DNA of 64,000 nucleotides from Vibrio penaeicida (GCF_019977755.1 NZ_AP025144.1:2046001-2110000), one strand, 5' to 3'. Shown: positions 25,020 through 35,579, counted from the stretch's first letter. Numbers and translations are program-made. The notes: generated by a model from the letters alone, not told the origin.

Positions 25020-27023
25020 TTAAGAGGTTGATTTTTTTACAATATCAACCGTTATTGCAACGGCTTCATCTAGATAAGCATCGGGGGCTTCGTAGTCCTT
25101 TGGAACATCTTCCAAAGTTTTGAAAACAGGTTCTCCCAGAGCTTTTTGACGTTGATTGATACGACTCAATCGCTTGTCTTCAGACTTATCCTGATCGCTA
25201 TTACGTACTGATTCTTTCAAAGAAATAGAGTTGTCTTCTTTTTCTGCTGTGTATTCAGCAATATCCTCAATGATAAATGAAAACTCTAAATCTTTAGCGA
25301 TTCGTTTATCATGAAGGGAGGACAAGTCCGTAATGAGCTTAGATTTGTCATCCAGTTCGCTGTATTCCGCTTTTTTAATTTGATCCCAAGGTAGCGCGTT
25401 ATCTTCAACACTCTCACCTGTCTCGTCTGGGTCAATAGCAGTCGGGAATGGAATATCTGGAACTACACCTTTGTTTTGAGTACTTCCACCATTGATTCGA
25501 TAGAACTTTTGAATCGTATATTGCACGTATCCAAGTTCTTTTTCGAACAAATCGTATATGTGGTTCAAACTTCTGTGTTGCTGAACCGTACCCTTACCGA
25601 ACGAGTTTTCACCTAAGATAACTGCACGACCATAATCTTGGAGTGCTGCGGCAAAAATTTCTGAGGCTGATGCGCTGTAGCGGTTTACCAAAACAGTCAC
25701 TGGACCTTCATAACTGATCTGGTTGCCTGTGTCGCTATTTTGCTCGATTCGACCATAGCTGTCACGAACCTGAACAATTGGACCGCTCTTGATGAACAAC
25801 CCTGAAAGCGCTGTCGCTTCTGTTAAAGCACCACCACCGTTGTTACGAAGATCGACAACAATTCCATCAACTTCTTTCTCTTTCAATTCTGCGATAAGTT
25901 TATCGGTATCTTTCGAAAGACCAACATAGAAACTTGGGACTTCAAGTACACCAATTTTCTTTCCATCTTTCTCATGAATCTCAGACTTAACTGCTCGGTC
26001 TTCCAAGCGAATCTTATCTCGCACAATCGTTACGTCGTAACTTTTTGCACCTTTCGCTTCTGGAAGAATGTGCAACCTAACTTTAGTACCTTTAGGACCC
26101 TTGATAAGCTGAACAACGTCGTCTAATCGCCATCCGATCACATCAACCATGTCATCTTTATCTTGAGCAACACCAATAATTCGGTCGCCTTCAGACAATT
26201 GCTTACTATTCGACGCTGGACCACCAGCAACCAAAGAGCGGATCACGGTATAGTCTTCTGTCATTTGCAGAACTGCACCTATCCCTTCTAGAGACAAGTT
26301 CATTTCAGACTGAAACTGTTCCGCATTTCTCGGGGAAAGATAACTGGTGTGTGGATCCACTTCTCGAGCAAAAGCATTCATGTAAAGCTGGAAAACATCT
26401 TCACTTTTGGTCTGAGAAATACGTTTCATTGCGTTGTTATAACGCTTTTCAAGCATTTCCTTAATTTCAGGCCAATCTTTGCCAGTGAGTTTTAGGTTTA
26501 GAGCGTCATATTTAACTCGCTTACGCCATAACTCGTTCACTTCGCTTTGGGTTTGAGGCCATTCTGCATCAGAACGGTCAACCATCATTGACTCATCTAC
26601 GTCGAATTTTATTTCTTCGTCTAACAAGGTCAGAGCATAAGAAAAGCGCTCGAAGCGTTTTTCATTTGCGAGGTTATAGAGTTTGAAGGCAATTTTGTTG
26701 CTGCCAGACTTCAGCTGATCATCAAGCTGAACTGACCATTCAACAAACGAATTGATATCACTCTGGGTGAAGATATTCTTGTTGTAGTCCAGCATTTCCA
26801 CATAACGATTAAACATCGCTTGGGAGAATTCATCATTGAGATTGAAGTGCTTATAATGCGAACGAGTCAATCGGGAAGTCACTCGTTTGCTCGCTGTGGT
26901 ATGTTGAACTTCAGGAGCTAGAAGTGGCAAGTCGGCTTTGGAAAGTTTGGCTTCGAGAGCCTGAGCTGATGCTGCCAGCATCAAGCTGGCAGCGATCACA
27001 GTCAATTTAGAACGACATTTCAT
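25020..27023 (-). CDS. prc: Carboxy-terminal processing protease Prc (Tsp)
   Basis: Prc is a periplasmic PDZ serine protease that degrades proteins by their nonpolar C-termini, processes penicillin-binding protein 3 and trims murein hydrolases. The 667-residue product has a signal peptide (1-22, ending AQA), an N-terminal helical domain and a PDZ domain around 235-330. The Ser-Lys dyad is Ser452 (YSASASE) and Lys477 (SFGKGTVQQ), the positions known from the E. coli precursor. It lies 17 bp downstream of proQ on the same strand, as in E. coli, so the two are probably co-transcribed. Confidence 0.97.
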   Translation of the reverse strand: MKCRSKLTVIAASLMLAASAQALEAKLSKADLPLLAPEVQHTTASKRVTSRLTRSHYKHFNLNDEFSQAMFNRYVEMLDYNKNIFTQSDINSFVEWSVQLDDQLKSGSNKIAFKLYNLANEKRFERFSYALTLLDEEIKFDVDESMMVDRSDAEWPQTQSEVNELWRKRVKYDALNLKLTGKDWPEIKEMLEKRYNNAMKRISQTKSEDVFQLYMNAFAREVDPHTSYLSPRNAEQFQSEMNLSLEGIGAVLQMTEDYTVIRSLVAGGPASNSKQLSEGDRIIGVAQDKDDMVDVIGWRLDDVVQLIKGPKGTKVRLHILPEAKGAKSYDVTIVRDKIRLEDRAVKSEIHEKDGKKIGVLEVPSFYVGLSKDTDKLIAELKEKEVDGIVVDLRNNGGGALTEATALSGLFIKSGPIVQVRDSYGRIEQNSDTGNQISYEGPVTVLVNRYSASASEIFAAALQDYGRAVILGENSFGKGTVQQHRSLNHIYDLFEKELGYVQYTIQKFYRINGGSTQNKGVVPDIPFPTAIDPDETGESVEDNALPWDQIKKAEYSELDDKSKLITDLSSLHDKRIAKDLEFSFIIEDIAEYTAEKEDNSISLKESVRNSDQDKSEDKRLSRINQRQKALGEPVFKTLEDVPKDYEAPDAYLDEAVAITVDIVKKSTS

Positions 27024-27040
27024 GCGTAGGAGTTTCTCCT

Positions 27041-27670
27041 TTAAGCGCGTAAGTGCTCCGCTTTTACGACCATTTGCAGACCGTTATTAAGCTGCACCCG
27101 CACATCATCCTTGTTAATTTCTACAATTGTAGCAGCCATATTCCCTTTACCCATGTTTACGTTCACTGCATTACCAATGATCATATCATCGTCATTTAGC
27201 GGACGCGTAGGCACTGCTGCTTTATTGTTCTGAGGTTTTTGTGCTTTAGGTTTCGATTTACGAGCTTGAGGCTTATTCGCCTTAGCTTTTGCTTTACCTT
27301 CTTCACGTGCTTTTTCAGCTTTTTCTTTGCGACGAGCCTGAACTCGTGCCTTGCTTTCCGCTAGTGCAGTTTTGGCATGCTCTATGTGCTCTTCTTCAAG
27401 TGCACCCGCTTCATTACCATCTAAATCCACACGAATTGCGCCAGGTTTTGCGCCATGCAGGTAACGCCAAGAAGACGTATATTGTCTTAATGCAGCACGT
27501 AACTGAGTTTTACTTACTTTTGGATCATCACTCAGACGATCTGCCAAATCTTGAAAGATACCAATTTTTAATGGCTTAGCTTCACCTTCTAAAGTAAAGC
27601 ACTTAGGGAAACATTCAGCAATATATGCAATGACTTCTTTGCTGTTTTTTAACTTTTCAGTGTTTTCCAT
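27041..27670 (-). CDS. proQ: RNA chaperone ProQ
   Basis: ProQ is a FinO-family RNA chaperone that binds structured small RNAs and mRNA 3' ends. The 209-residue product has the FinO-like N-terminal domain (about 5-120, with [20 protein letters not shown] and [26 protein letters not shown] core). A Lys/Ala-rich disordered linker (about 120-158) follows. The C-terminal Tudor-like domain contains [20 protein letters not shown]. It is followed directly by prc. Confidence 0.97.
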   Translation of the reverse strand: MENTEKLKNSKEVIAYIAECFPKCFTLEGEAKPLKIGIFQDLADRLSDDPKVSKTQLRAALRQYTSSWRYLHGAKPGAIRVDLDGNEAGALEEEHIEHAKTALAESKARVQARRKEKAEKAREEGKAKAKANKPQARKSKPKAQKPQNNKAAVPTRPLNDDDMIIGNAVNVNMGKGNMAATIVEINKDDVRVQLNNGLQMVVKAEHLRA

Positions 27671-27771
27671 GAGGATTCCTGGTTGTTGCGGCCTTTACCC
27701 GCAAAGCGTTCATATAAATATTTTCGCTATTATAGTGACATGCTTAGGAAAAACCACAACCAAGTTGTAAA

Positions 27772-28245
27772 TTAATCGTTGTTCGCGTGGGAATTGAGCA
27801 GCTTTTCAACTTCCTTCATCAGGAAGGTCAAACCATTCTCATCATTTTGGTCAAATCGACCGATTTCAGGGCTATCAATATCAAGTACCCCTGCAATCTC
27901 TCCGTTTATACGAAACGGAATGACAATTTCTGAGTTACTCTCAGCATCACAAGCAATGTGCCCTTCGAAATCATGTACGTTTTCGATTCGTTGAACAGTA
28001 TCGGTTGCCACTGCTGTTCCACACACCCCGCGCCCCACTGGAATCCTGATACAAGCGGGCTTACCTTGAAAAGGACCGAGAACTAACTCATTATCTTTCA
28101 TTAAGTAAAAACCTACCCAATTCAGCTTATTCAGCTCCATATTCAAAAGCGCACTTAGGTTAGATAAGTTAGCAATTAAATCCGGCTCATCTCCAATGAT
28201 TGCTTGTGCTTGTTTCGTTAATGTCTGGTACTGCTTTTCAATCAT
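27772..28245 (-). CDS. msrC: Free methionine-(R)-sulfoxide reductase MsrC
   Basis: This cytoplasmic GAF-domain enzyme reduces free Met-R-sulfoxide, repairing oxidised methionine. The 157-residue product has the three family cysteines at 65 (KPACIRI), 75 (GRGVCGTA) and 99 (HIACDAES). Their spacing is the same as Cys84/94/118 of the E. coli protein. The NWVGFYL and GVLDIDSP motifs are also present. A longer frame reaches 28290, but the extension MLMWHCTYISRKKKK is absent from the family, so the ATG at 28245 is taken. It is divergent from the ABC exporter, with 74 bp between the starts. Confidence 0.94.
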   Translation of the reverse strand: MIEKQYQTLTKQAQAIIGDEPDLIANLSNLSALLNMELNKLNWVGFYLMKDNELVLGPFQGKPACIRIPVGRGVCGTAVATDTVQRIENVHDFEGHIACDAESNSEIVIPFRINGEIAGVLDIDSPEIGRFDQNDENGLTFLMKEVEKLLNSHANND

Positions 28246-28319
28246 TTTCTTCTTTTTCCGAGAGATGTACGTACAATGCCACATCAACAAGAAAACTTGG
28301 CATTTGTAAAAAATTCGTT

Positions 28320-30110
28320 ATGAGTGAACACACTATTAGCCGTTCGTGGTTATTAACACAAGCAAAAAAACACAAAAAGCGCTTAATGGTCGCTAACTTA
28401 ATCGCGATAGGCGCAACTTTAATCAGTGTACCCATTCCATTACTTATGCCATTAATGGTTGATGAAGTGCTGATGAACCAACCCGCAAGTGGTCTGGATG
28501 CCATGAATCAGCTATTACCTTCAGCCTGGCAGACCCCCATTGGATATATTGGGCTAACACTTGTACTGGTTATTCTCATGCGCTGTATGTCACAGGCACT
28601 TAATATCCTTCAGAGCCGACAATTCACTCTAGTGTCCAAAACCATTACCTGCAAAATGCGTGAAATCATGATCGACAAGTTAGGTCGAATCAGTATTGCT
28701 CAGTATGAAACATGTGGTAGTGGTGGTATCAATGCACACCTTATTACTGACATAGAGACTATTGACCAATTTATTGGTTCCACTCTAAGTAAGTTTGTAG
28801 TGAGCTTGCTTACGGTTATTGGTACAGCGGGAATATTGCTTTGGTTAGATTGGCGTTTAGGGTTGTTTATTTTATTAGTCAATCCGATCGTTATTTATTT
28901 TTCAAGAAAGCTTGGCAGCAAAGTTAAACACCTTAAAAAACGTGAAAACCAATCCTTTGAAAAATTCCAAAATAGACTTATCGAAACATTGGACGGCATC
29001 TATCAGTTACGAGCAGCTAATAAAGAAAGTGTGTTTCTTAAACAACTTAAAGAACAAGCAAATGACATCCGCGTAGATGCAGACAAATACGCATGGCAAT
29101 CAGAAGCTGCCGGTCGTGTCTCCTTTTTACTCTTTCTGCTTGGGTTTGAGCTCTTTAGAGCTGTTGCTATGCTGATGGTACTATTCAGTGACCTTACCAT
29201 TGGGCAGATCTTCGCGGTATTTGGTTACCTGTGGTTCATGCTCACCCCCGTACAAGAATTGTTAGGCATTCAATTTTCTTGGTACAGCGCAAAAGCGGCA
29301 CTCAAGCGAATTAATTCTTTACTTAACTTAGAAGAAGAGGCGAGAACAGGCGGAAAAGTTGATCCGTTTGCCTTAAATGAAAGTGTTGATGTCGGCATTC
29401 AAAACGTCACGTTTTCATATAATGATGAAAAAACCGTGCTCAGTAACCTTTCATTGCATATCCCTAATGGCAAAAAAGTGGCACTTGTTGGTGCAAGTGG
29501 TGGCGGAAAGTCGACCCTAATACAACTTCTCATTGGTGTTTATGGGGCAAAATCGGGACAAATCACCTTTAATGGGCATACAACTGAAGACATTGGCTTC
29601 GAGCTAATACGTAAACATATTGCTGTTGTATTACAACAACCTATACTTTTTAATGACAGCTTAAGGCATAATCTCACGTTAGGAACGGAATATAGCGATG
29701 CCCAGCTTTGGAAAGCGCTCGAAGTAGCTCAACTGCAAGATGTTACTGAGCAGCTTACCGAGGGGCTAGACACGCAAATAGGTAGACAAGGTGTTCGGTT
29801 GTCTGGTGGACAAAGGCAGCGTTTGGCCATCGCACGAATGGTACTAAGCAACCCGAAATTTGTTATCTTGGACGAAGCAACATCGGCACTCGATACTGCA
29901 ACGGAGTCGGCTCTACATACAGCGCTGAATCAATTTCTTGCCGGTCGAACAACCTTAATTGTCGCGCACAGACTTTCTGCCGTAAAACAGGCCGATCTGA
30001 TCTATGTTTTAGAAGATGGGCAAGTCACACAAGCGGGGACACATGTTGAACTGGTTCAACAAGATGGGCTTTATCAAACACTTTATGGTAGCGTTCAAAC
30101 TGGATCGTGA
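28320..30110 (+). CDS. ABC exporter half-transporter (fused membrane and ATPase domains)
   Basis: This 596-residue inner-membrane exporter of the MsbA/multidrug type probably acts as a homodimer. It has six transmembrane segments within about residues 20-310, then an ATPase domain with Walker A GASGGGKST, the Q-loop VVLQQPILFND, signature LSGGQRQRLAIARM, Walker B FVILDEATSALD and the H-loop IVAHRLS. The substrate is unknown. The frame runs back to 28200 over the msrC start, so the ATG at 28320 is preferred, although it lacks a clear Shine-Dalgarno sequence. It is followed after 46 bp by letA. Its stop codon overlaps the perfect matS site. Confidence 0.88.
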   Translation: MSEHTISRSWLLTQAKKHKKRLMVANLIAIGATLISVPIPLLMPLMVDEVLMNQPASGLDAMNQLLPSAWQTPIGYIGLTLVLVILMRCMSQALNILQSRQFTLVSKTITCKMREIMIDKLGRISIAQYETCGSGGINAHLITDIETIDQFIGSTLSKFVVSLLTVIGTAGILLWLDWRLGLFILLVNPIVIYFSRKLGSKVKHLKKRENQSFEKFQNRLIETLDGIYQLRAANKESVFLKQLKEQANDIRVDADKYAWQSEAAGRVSFLLFLLGFELFRAVAMLMVLFSDLTIGQIFAVFGYLWFMLTPVQELLGIQFSWYSAKAALKRINSLLNLEEEARTGGKVDPFALNESVDVGIQNVTFSYNDEKTVLSNLSLHIPNGKKVALVGASGGGKSTLIQLLIGVYGAKSGQITFNGHTTEDIGFELIRKHIAVVLQQPILFNDSLRHNLTLGTEYSDAQLWKALEVAQLQDVTEQLTEGLDTQIGRQGVRLSGGQRQRLAIARMVLSNPKFVILDEATSALDTATESALHTALNQFLAGRTTLIVAHRLSAVKQADLIYVLEDGQVTQAGTHVELVQQDGLYQTLYGSVQTGS

Positions 30111-30119
30111 CATTGTCAC
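30107..30119. promoter_or_regulatory. matS site, binding sequence of MatP
   Basis: GTGACATTGTCAC fits the matS consensus GTGACRNYGTCAC at every position. It overlaps the stop codon of the ABC exporter gene (TGA at 30108-30110). The chance expectation of a perfect site in 64 kb at uniform base composition is about 0.015, and matP itself lies 25 kb away. Confidence 0.85.
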
Positions 30120-30156
30120 CTTTATACCCAGTAGAATGCGATTCGTTGGTGATTGA

Positions 30157-31398
30157 ATGACGACTGAACACAGCCAAAGTGTGAGCCAAGTTCGTCTTTG
30201 TCAACACTGCGAATTGCCTGTTGATAAGCTCACTATCCCCAAAGGTCAAAGTGCGCACTGCCCTCGCTGCAATACTCAGCTTTATCGGGGCGGCGAACGG
30301 TCAATCAATGGCGATCTGGCTTTAGCAGTCGCCTGCCTCCTACTTTTTATTCCGTCGCATTTTTTTCCATTTATCAGTATTCGCCTCTTCGGAGTAATGA
30401 TTCCAGCCACATTAACGGATGGAACCTTTACGTTAATGCAAGAAGGGTTTATTGGCTTAGGGTTACTGGTTTTATTCTGCGCATCCATTGCTCCGTTTAT
30501 TGTTTGTATGTCGGTGGTGATGGCACACCTTTCACTCAAAATGCGTTGGCTAAAACCACTGCAGTATTCGTTACTGAACATTCAACACCTTAAGCATTGG
30601 ATGATGCTAGACGTGTTCTTAATCAGCATCGGCATCTCCTGTTTTAAGTTACAAGACTACGCTGACATTTTTGTAGGATGGGGGCTATTAGGGCTGATTC
30701 TCCTTCAGCTTTTTTCACTCATGCTCATTTCACGAGTTAGCGTTAGGCGCTACTGGGAAACATGGGAGCCTGAAACAAGCTTCAACTATTCCATAAAAGA
30801 AATTCATTGCCACAGCTGTCATTTATCACAACCCGATTCCATTCGCTGCGATCGCTGCGACAACCCGTTACACCATAGGCGACCATTCTCAATTCAAAAA
30901 ACGTGGGCGTATCTGATCGCTGCTTCCATCGCTATTGTGCCAGCGAATGTCATCCCGATCTCTATATTGCTGACTAACGGAAAGCGATTGGAAGACACCA
31001 TTTTCTCTGGCGTGGCATCATTAGTAAAAACGGGTATGCCTGGCATCGCACTCATTATTTTTGTGGCATCGATTATAGTGCCTGCCATTAAAATTCTTGG
31101 GCTCAGTTACATACTGCTGAGTATCCAGTTCAAACAAAAAATGTATAAGAGACAACGAATGAATATCTACTTCGCTGTCAAGTGGATTGGAAAGTGGTCG
31201 ATGATGGATTTATTCGTTATTTCGATCATGATGACTTTGGTCGATAGGGGCCAAATTCTCGATTTTACACCAGGATACGGAGCCGTTGCGTTTGCAATCG
31301 TCGTGATACTCACGATGCTGGCAACGGAGAGCTTGGATCCTAGGCTAATTTGGGACAATGAAGATGTCCCTGAACGGAAAGCGACTGTAAATGAGTAA
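30157..31398 (+). CDS. letA: LetA (YebS/PqiA family) integral membrane protein
   Basis: LetA is the inner-membrane partner of the MCE protein LetB in intermembrane lipid transport. The 413-residue product has two PqiA repeats. Each starts with a zinc-ribbon-like cysteine set (CQHC...CPRC near residues 12-35; CHSC...CDRC near 208-230) and continues with four hydrophobic helices. The LMxxGxxxL and PAxIKxLGLSY-type motifs are typical. Its 3' end overlaps letB by 8 bp, indicating coupled translation. The order msrC-letA-letB-rsmF matches E. coli yebR-yebS-yebT-yebU, which favours LetA over PqiA. Confidence 0.93.
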   Translation: MTTEHSQSVSQVRLCQHCELPVDKLTIPKGQSAHCPRCNTQLYRGGERSINGDLALAVACLLLFIPSHFFPFISIRLFGVMIPATLTDGTFTLMQEGFIGLGLLVLFCASIAPFIVCMSVVMAHLSLKMRWLKPLQYSLLNIQHLKHWMMLDVFLISIGISCFKLQDYADIFVGWGLLGLILLQLFSLMLISRVSVRRYWETWEPETSFNYSIKEIHCHSCHLSQPDSIRCDRCDNPLHHRRPFSIQKTWAYLIAASIAIVPANVIPISILLTNGKRLEDTIFSGVASLVKTGMPGIALIIFVASIIVPAIKILGLSYILLSIQFKQKMYKRQRMNIYFAVKWIGKWSMMDLFVISIMMTLVDRGQILDFTPGYGAVAFAIVVILTMLATESLDPRLIWDNEDVPERKATVNE

Positions 31399-34030
31399 TT
31401 TAGACAATAATCAAAATGCCCATTCACCGAGAGTTAAACGAGACATCGGTATCTCTCCTCTTTGGCTCTTACCCATTATTACAATCTGCTTGGCTGGGTG
31501 GCTTGTCGTAAAGGCAGTCAATGAAGCTGGGCAAAGAATTCAAATTTACTTTTCTGACGCACAAGGCTTAATTGCGGGTAGAACAACGATTCGTTATCAA
31601 GGTTTGGAAGTGGGTATGGTACGCGATATCAAACTATCTCCGGAACTAGACAACATCTTTGTAGAAGCCGATATATACCCAGAAGCCACTAAGCTATTAA
31701 GCGGGCAGACTCGTTTTTGGCTCATCAAGCCCACAGCAAGTCTTTCTGGTATCTCAGGGTTAGATGCCCTTGTTTCTGGTAACTACATTGCGATACACCC
31801 TGGAACCGGCGACATTGAAGATGATGATTTCGAACCAGTCTTTACCGCTCTTGAAAATAGCCCAACCGACCTTCTCGCAAATCAAGGATTAAACATTGTT
31901 TTGCACTCATCGGATTTAGGCGCTATTTCCGTCGGCTCTCAGATTGTCTACAAGAAAATTCCAATTGGGGAAGTATACGGTTATCAGTTAGATGAAGATG
32001 GCAACTCCGTCAGTATTCGCGCTTTCATTGAAGACGAATACACTCACCTAGTAACCAGCGAAAGTCGTTTTTGGAATGTCAGTGGAATTGGCGCTAATGT
32101 TGGGTTTGGTGGTGTCGATGTCAAGGTGGAAAGCTTAAGTGCAATGCTTGGCGGTGCAATAGCGGTAGACTCCCCCGACGAAGGTCAGCCCGTTATTGAA
32201 GGCGCAGAGTTCAAACTCTATCCCGATCTAAAAACCGCTGGGCGCGGGATTCCTATTCAGATTGAGCTGCCTTACGACAATAAAGTTAGTACCAATGGTG
32301 CACCGATAGTGTATCGAGGCATCGAGATTGGTCAGATTACCGATGTTCAGCTTTCGCTGGATCGCACGAGAATCATCGCATACGCTTCTATCCAACCTAG
32401 CTTTGCCGATACGTTAAAAACGGAAACGCGCTTCTTACTTGAAGAAGCAGAAGTGTCACTCACTGGCGTAGAAAACATCGGCAACCTTGTTACGGGTAAT
32501 TTCTTAACATTGGTACCAGGTGACGGTGAAAAATCCCGTGAGTTTGTCGCGATAAGAAAATCAGAATTAGCACTTGAAAGCCCAGGTTCCATAGAGATCA
32601 CGTTCATTTCAGACGATTCATTTGGGTTGGAGTTTGGTACCCACCTACTCTATCGAGGAATTCAAGTCGGTAGTATTACCAAAATTAGCCTTTTGGACGA
32701 TCAAGTTCAGATGACGGCTCTTATCGACGGTCAATACGCGCACCTGATTAAAAGTAGGAACCGTTTCTTTGTTGATGGAAGCGCTAAAGCAGAACTGACT
32801 GATTCTGGTTTGAGTGTTTCCGTCCCACCAGCAAAGCGTTTATTAACGGGCTCGATTAGCTTTACTAGTCAAGGAAGTAAGAAAGCTAGGTCACAATACA
32901 CATTGTTTGCGAGCCAGTCACTTGCCCAGCTCGCTGAGTTCAATCAGAGCGGCTCTCAAAGCATAACGCTATTCAGCCAAACATTGCCTTCCCTTTCCAA
33001 AGGAGCACCGCTTCTTTATCGCAATCTTCAAGTTGGTAAAGTTTCCGATTTCAAGCTTACAAATGGTGGAGTCTTGCTTCACTTAAAGGTCGAAAACCAA
33101 TACAAACATTTGATGAATAAGAGTACTGTTTTTTGGAATCGCTCAGGTATTGAGGTCAATGCGGACCTGAATGGTATAAATATTACGGCAGCGCCTGTTA
33201 AAACCTTGATTCAGGGCGGCATAGCCTTTGATTCACTACCGGGAGTGGAAAACAAACTGAATCAACATTGGAAGTTATACGGCAACTATGAAGATGCGAG
33301 AAAATTTGGACGCCTAATTACATTAACCAGCGCGAGCGCAAATGGCGTAGCAAAGGGAATGAAGCTTAAATACCAAGGTGTGCCTGTTGGTGAAGTCACG
33401 CTTGTTACGCCGGATTTCAAAAACGAAAAAGTTGAGATCAAAGCTCGAATCTTGCCAGAGTATGTTAAAAACATCGCTCTGAATGGGACACATTTTTGGT
33501 TGGTTCAACCCGAACTGGGTTTGAAAGGTGTCAAGAACATCGAAACATTACTCAGTAAGTACATTAATGTAGAGCCATCAGGAAACAAAAGAGCGTTTGC
33601 ATTTAAATTACACATGCAAAGCGGTCAGTTGCAAGGTAAAGCATTTCAATTACAAAGTGAGCGCAGAAATTCTATTTCAGTAGGAACTCCACTTTTGTAT
33701 CGTGATATGGAAGTCGGCAGAGTAACTGACGTTGCATTGGGTGCATTTGCTGACAGAATCATTACAACCATCCAAATCGACAATCAGTTTGAACACCTAG
33801 TGAGAAAAAACACCGTATTCTGGAATGTATCAGGGGTGGATGTTTCTATCGGGATTACAGGAGCGAAAATAAAAGCCGGAACCGTAGACAGTATCGTTAG
33901 AGGCGGCATCGCTTTCGCAACGCCAGAAAGTAGCCCTTTAGAGGGGTTAGCAAAGGAAAAATCAGCGTTTTTCTTATATGAAATTGCCCAGCCAGAATGG
34001 CTAGAATGGCGTACTCCAATTCCGAAATAG
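31391..34030 (+). CDS. letB: LetB, seven-MCE-domain intermembrane lipid transport protein
   Basis: LetB forms a hexameric tunnel of stacked MCE rings across the periplasm and moves lipids between membranes. The 879-residue product has one N-terminal transmembrane helix (about 22-42) and seven MCE domains. These are counted from the repeated G-x-x-I/L-x-Y-x-x-x-x-V/I-G motif near residues 63, 181, 303, 415, 537, 655 and 764. Seven repeats and this length identify LetB rather than the three-domain PqiB. It overlaps letA by 8 bp and ends at a strong terminator. Confidence 0.96.
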   Translation: MSNLDNNQNAHSPRVKRDIGISPLWLLPIITICLAGWLVVKAVNEAGQRIQIYFSDAQGLIAGRTTIRYQGLEVGMVRDIKLSPELDNIFVEADIYPEATKLLSGQTRFWLIKPTASLSGISGLDALVSGNYIAIHPGTGDIEDDDFEPVFTALENSPTDLLANQGLNIVLHSSDLGAISVGSQIVYKKIPIGEVYGYQLDEDGNSVSIRAFIEDEYTHLVTSESRFWNVSGIGANVGFGGVDVKVESLSAMLGGAIAVDSPDEGQPVIEGAEFKLYPDLKTAGRGIPIQIELPYDNKVSTNGAPIVYRGIEIGQITDVQLSLDRTRIIAYASIQPSFADTLKTETRFLLEEAEVSLTGVENIGNLVTGNFLTLVPGDGEKSREFVAIRKSELALESPGSIEITFISDDSFGLEFGTHLLYRGIQVGSITKISLLDDQVQMTALIDGQYAHLIKSRNRFFVDGSAKAELTDSGLSVSVPPAKRLLTGSISFTSQGSKKARSQYTLFASQSLAQLAEFNQSGSQSITLFSQTLPSLSKGAPLLYRNLQVGKVSDFKLTNGGVLLHLKVENQYKHLMNKSTVFWNRSGIEVNADLNGINITAAPVKTLIQGGIAFDSLPGVENKLNQHWKLYGNYEDARKFGRLITLTSASANGVAKGMKLKYQGVPVGEVTLVTPDFKNEKVEIKARILPEYVKNIALNGTHFWLVQPELGLKGVKNIETLLSKYINVEPSGNKRAFAFKLHMQSGQLQGKAFQLQSERRNSISVGTPLLYRDMEVGRVTDVALGAFADRIITTIQIDNQFEHLVRKNTVFWNVSGVDVSIGITGAKIKAGTVDSIVRGGIAFATPESSPLEGLAKEKSAFFLYEIAQPEWLEWRTPIPK

Positions 34031-34049
34031 AAATACTATTAATCTCCAA

Positions 34050-34081
34050 AATGCAGCTTCAGTTTAAGCTGCATTTTTTTT
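34050..34081 (+). terminator. Rho-independent terminator of letAB
   Basis: AATGCAGCTT (34050-34059) and AAGCTGCATT (34066-34075) form a 10-bp stem followed by a run of T through 34081. Confidence 0.93.
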
Positions 34082-34127
34082 GATTTGCGATAGAATTGGC
34101 AACAAAATTTTCTTCAGAGATACTAAT

Positions 34128-35558
34128 TTGCACTCCAATATCAAACTCCCTGACGCATTCGTCGATCAGATCCAAGAAATTATGCCTTCTCACTTGGACA
34201 TGGATGAATTCATAGCAGCATGCAAACGCCCGTTGCGTCGAAGTATTCGTGTAAATACTCTGAAAATTACTGTTGAAGCGTTTTTAAACAGAGCTAAGTC
34301 TAAAGGATGGACGCTCACACCTGTCCCTTGGTGTGATACGGGGTTTTGGATAGAACGTGACGAATCCGACGCAGTACCACTTGGAAATACGTCGGAGCAT
34401 ATGGCTGGGCTATTTTACATACAAGAAGCGAGCTCCATGATGCCGGTTACCGCATTACTCATCGACAAAGATGTGGACGAATTGAATACGGTTCTCGATG
34501 TGGCCTCTGCGCCTGGGTCTAAAACGACTCAAATAGCAGCCGCACTTAAAAACAGAGGCACGCTTGTCGCCAACGAGTTTTCGGCCAGTCGAGTCAAAGT
34601 ACTCCATTCCAATATTCAACGTTGTGGTGTACGAAATGTTGCGTTGACGAATTTTGACGGTCGTGTTTTTGGTGGGTGGCTACCAGAGAAATTTGATGCG
34701 ATTCTACTTGATGCACCTTGCTCTGGTGAAGGGGCGGTGCGCAAAGATCCAGACGCAATGAGTAACTGGAGCAAAGAATCTGTATTGGATATTGCCCTTA
34801 CTCAAAAAGACCTAATAGAGAGCGCTTTTCATGCATTAAAACCCGGTGGTGTGCTGGTTTACTCCACTTGTACCCTTAACTTGGAAGAAAACCAACAAGT
34901 CTGTCATCACCTTAAAGATAAATTTGGTGATGCTGTTGATTTTGAACCATTAGGACACTTGTTTGAAAATGCAGATGCAGCCATTACTGAAGAAGGCTTC
35001 TTACATGTTTACCCGCAAATTTTTGACAGCGAAGGTTTCTTTGTTGCGAGGCTTCGTAAGCATCATTCGGTGGAAGCACCTCAAGTTAAGAAACGCTTAG
35101 GAAAATTCCCGTTCGAAAAAGTCTCGACCAAAATAACCAAAGACATCGAGAAACACTTAGTGGAAACCTTAGGCATATCACTGCCAGAGCAAACGCAGCT
35201 TTGGGTAAGAGACAAAGAGGTGTGGCTATTCCCTGTGGCATTAGAATCTTTGATAGGTGAAATTCGTTTTAGTCGAATGGGAGTAAAACTGGCAGAGACG
35301 CACAAGAAAGGATATCGCTGGCAACATGAAGCCGTTATGGCACTTTCTACGGGAGAAGAAACTCAGAGTGTGTCTTTAAGTATTGAAGACGCACGTCAGT
35401 GGTATATGGGAAGAGACGTAAGACCTGAAAACTTATCTGGCAAAGGTGAAGTTATCGTCAAACTTGATAACGATGTCATAGGAATTGGAAAATGGGTAGG
35501 CAATAGAATAAAAAATGGTCTTCCAAGAGAACTAGTTAGAGACGTAAACCTGTTCTAA
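34128..35558 (+). CDS. rsmF: 16S rRNA m5C1407 methyltransferase RsmF
   Basis: RsmF methylates C1407 of 16S rRNA. The product has the SAM-binding [11 protein letters not shown] and [14 protein letters not shown] segments and the two RNA m5C cysteines in DAPCSGEG and YSTCTLN. The C-terminal YebU-type RNA-binding region ends in LPRELVRD. The frame extends up to a TTG at 34080, but that codon lies in the T tract of the letB terminator. The TTG at 34128 ([10 protein letters not shown] follows) is preceded by CAGAGA and fits the E. coli N-terminus, giving 476 residues. No ATG is suitable. It is downstream of letAB as in E. coli. Confidence 0.93.
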   Translation: MHSNIKLPDAFVDQIQEIMPSHLDMDEFIAACKRPLRRSIRVNTLKITVEAFLNRAKSKGWTLTPVPWCDTGFWIERDESDAVPLGNTSEHMAGLFYIQEASSMMPVTALLIDKDVDELNTVLDVASAPGSKTTQIAAALKNRGTLVANEFSASRVKVLHSNIQRCGVRNVALTNFDGRVFGGWLPEKFDAILLDAPCSGEGAVRKDPDAMSNWSKESVLDIALTQKDLIESAFHALKPGGVLVYSTCTLNLEENQQVCHHLKDKFGDAVDFEPLGHLFENADAAITEEGFLHVYPQIFDSEGFFVARLRKHHSVEAPQVKKRLGKFPFEKVSTKITKDIEKHLVETLGISLPEQTQLWVRDKEVWLFPVALESLIGEIRFSRMGVKLAETHKKGYRWQHEAVMALSTGEETQSVSLSIEDARQWYMGRDVRPENLSGKGEVIVKLDNDVIGIGKWVGNRIKNGLPRELVRDVNLF

Positions 35559-35579
35559 CCACTATATATGGTGGTAATT

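Noticed and set aside
27289..27579. 96-codon plus-strand frame opposite proQ, and similar frames opposite gdhB, pepN, clpV and rhs
   Set aside because: Shadow frames produced by the codon pattern of the real minus-strand genes.
28200..28319. N-terminal extension of the ABC exporter starting at 28200
   Set aside because: It would overlap the start of msrC on the other strand and encode a Ser/Cys-rich stretch unlike exporter N-termini.
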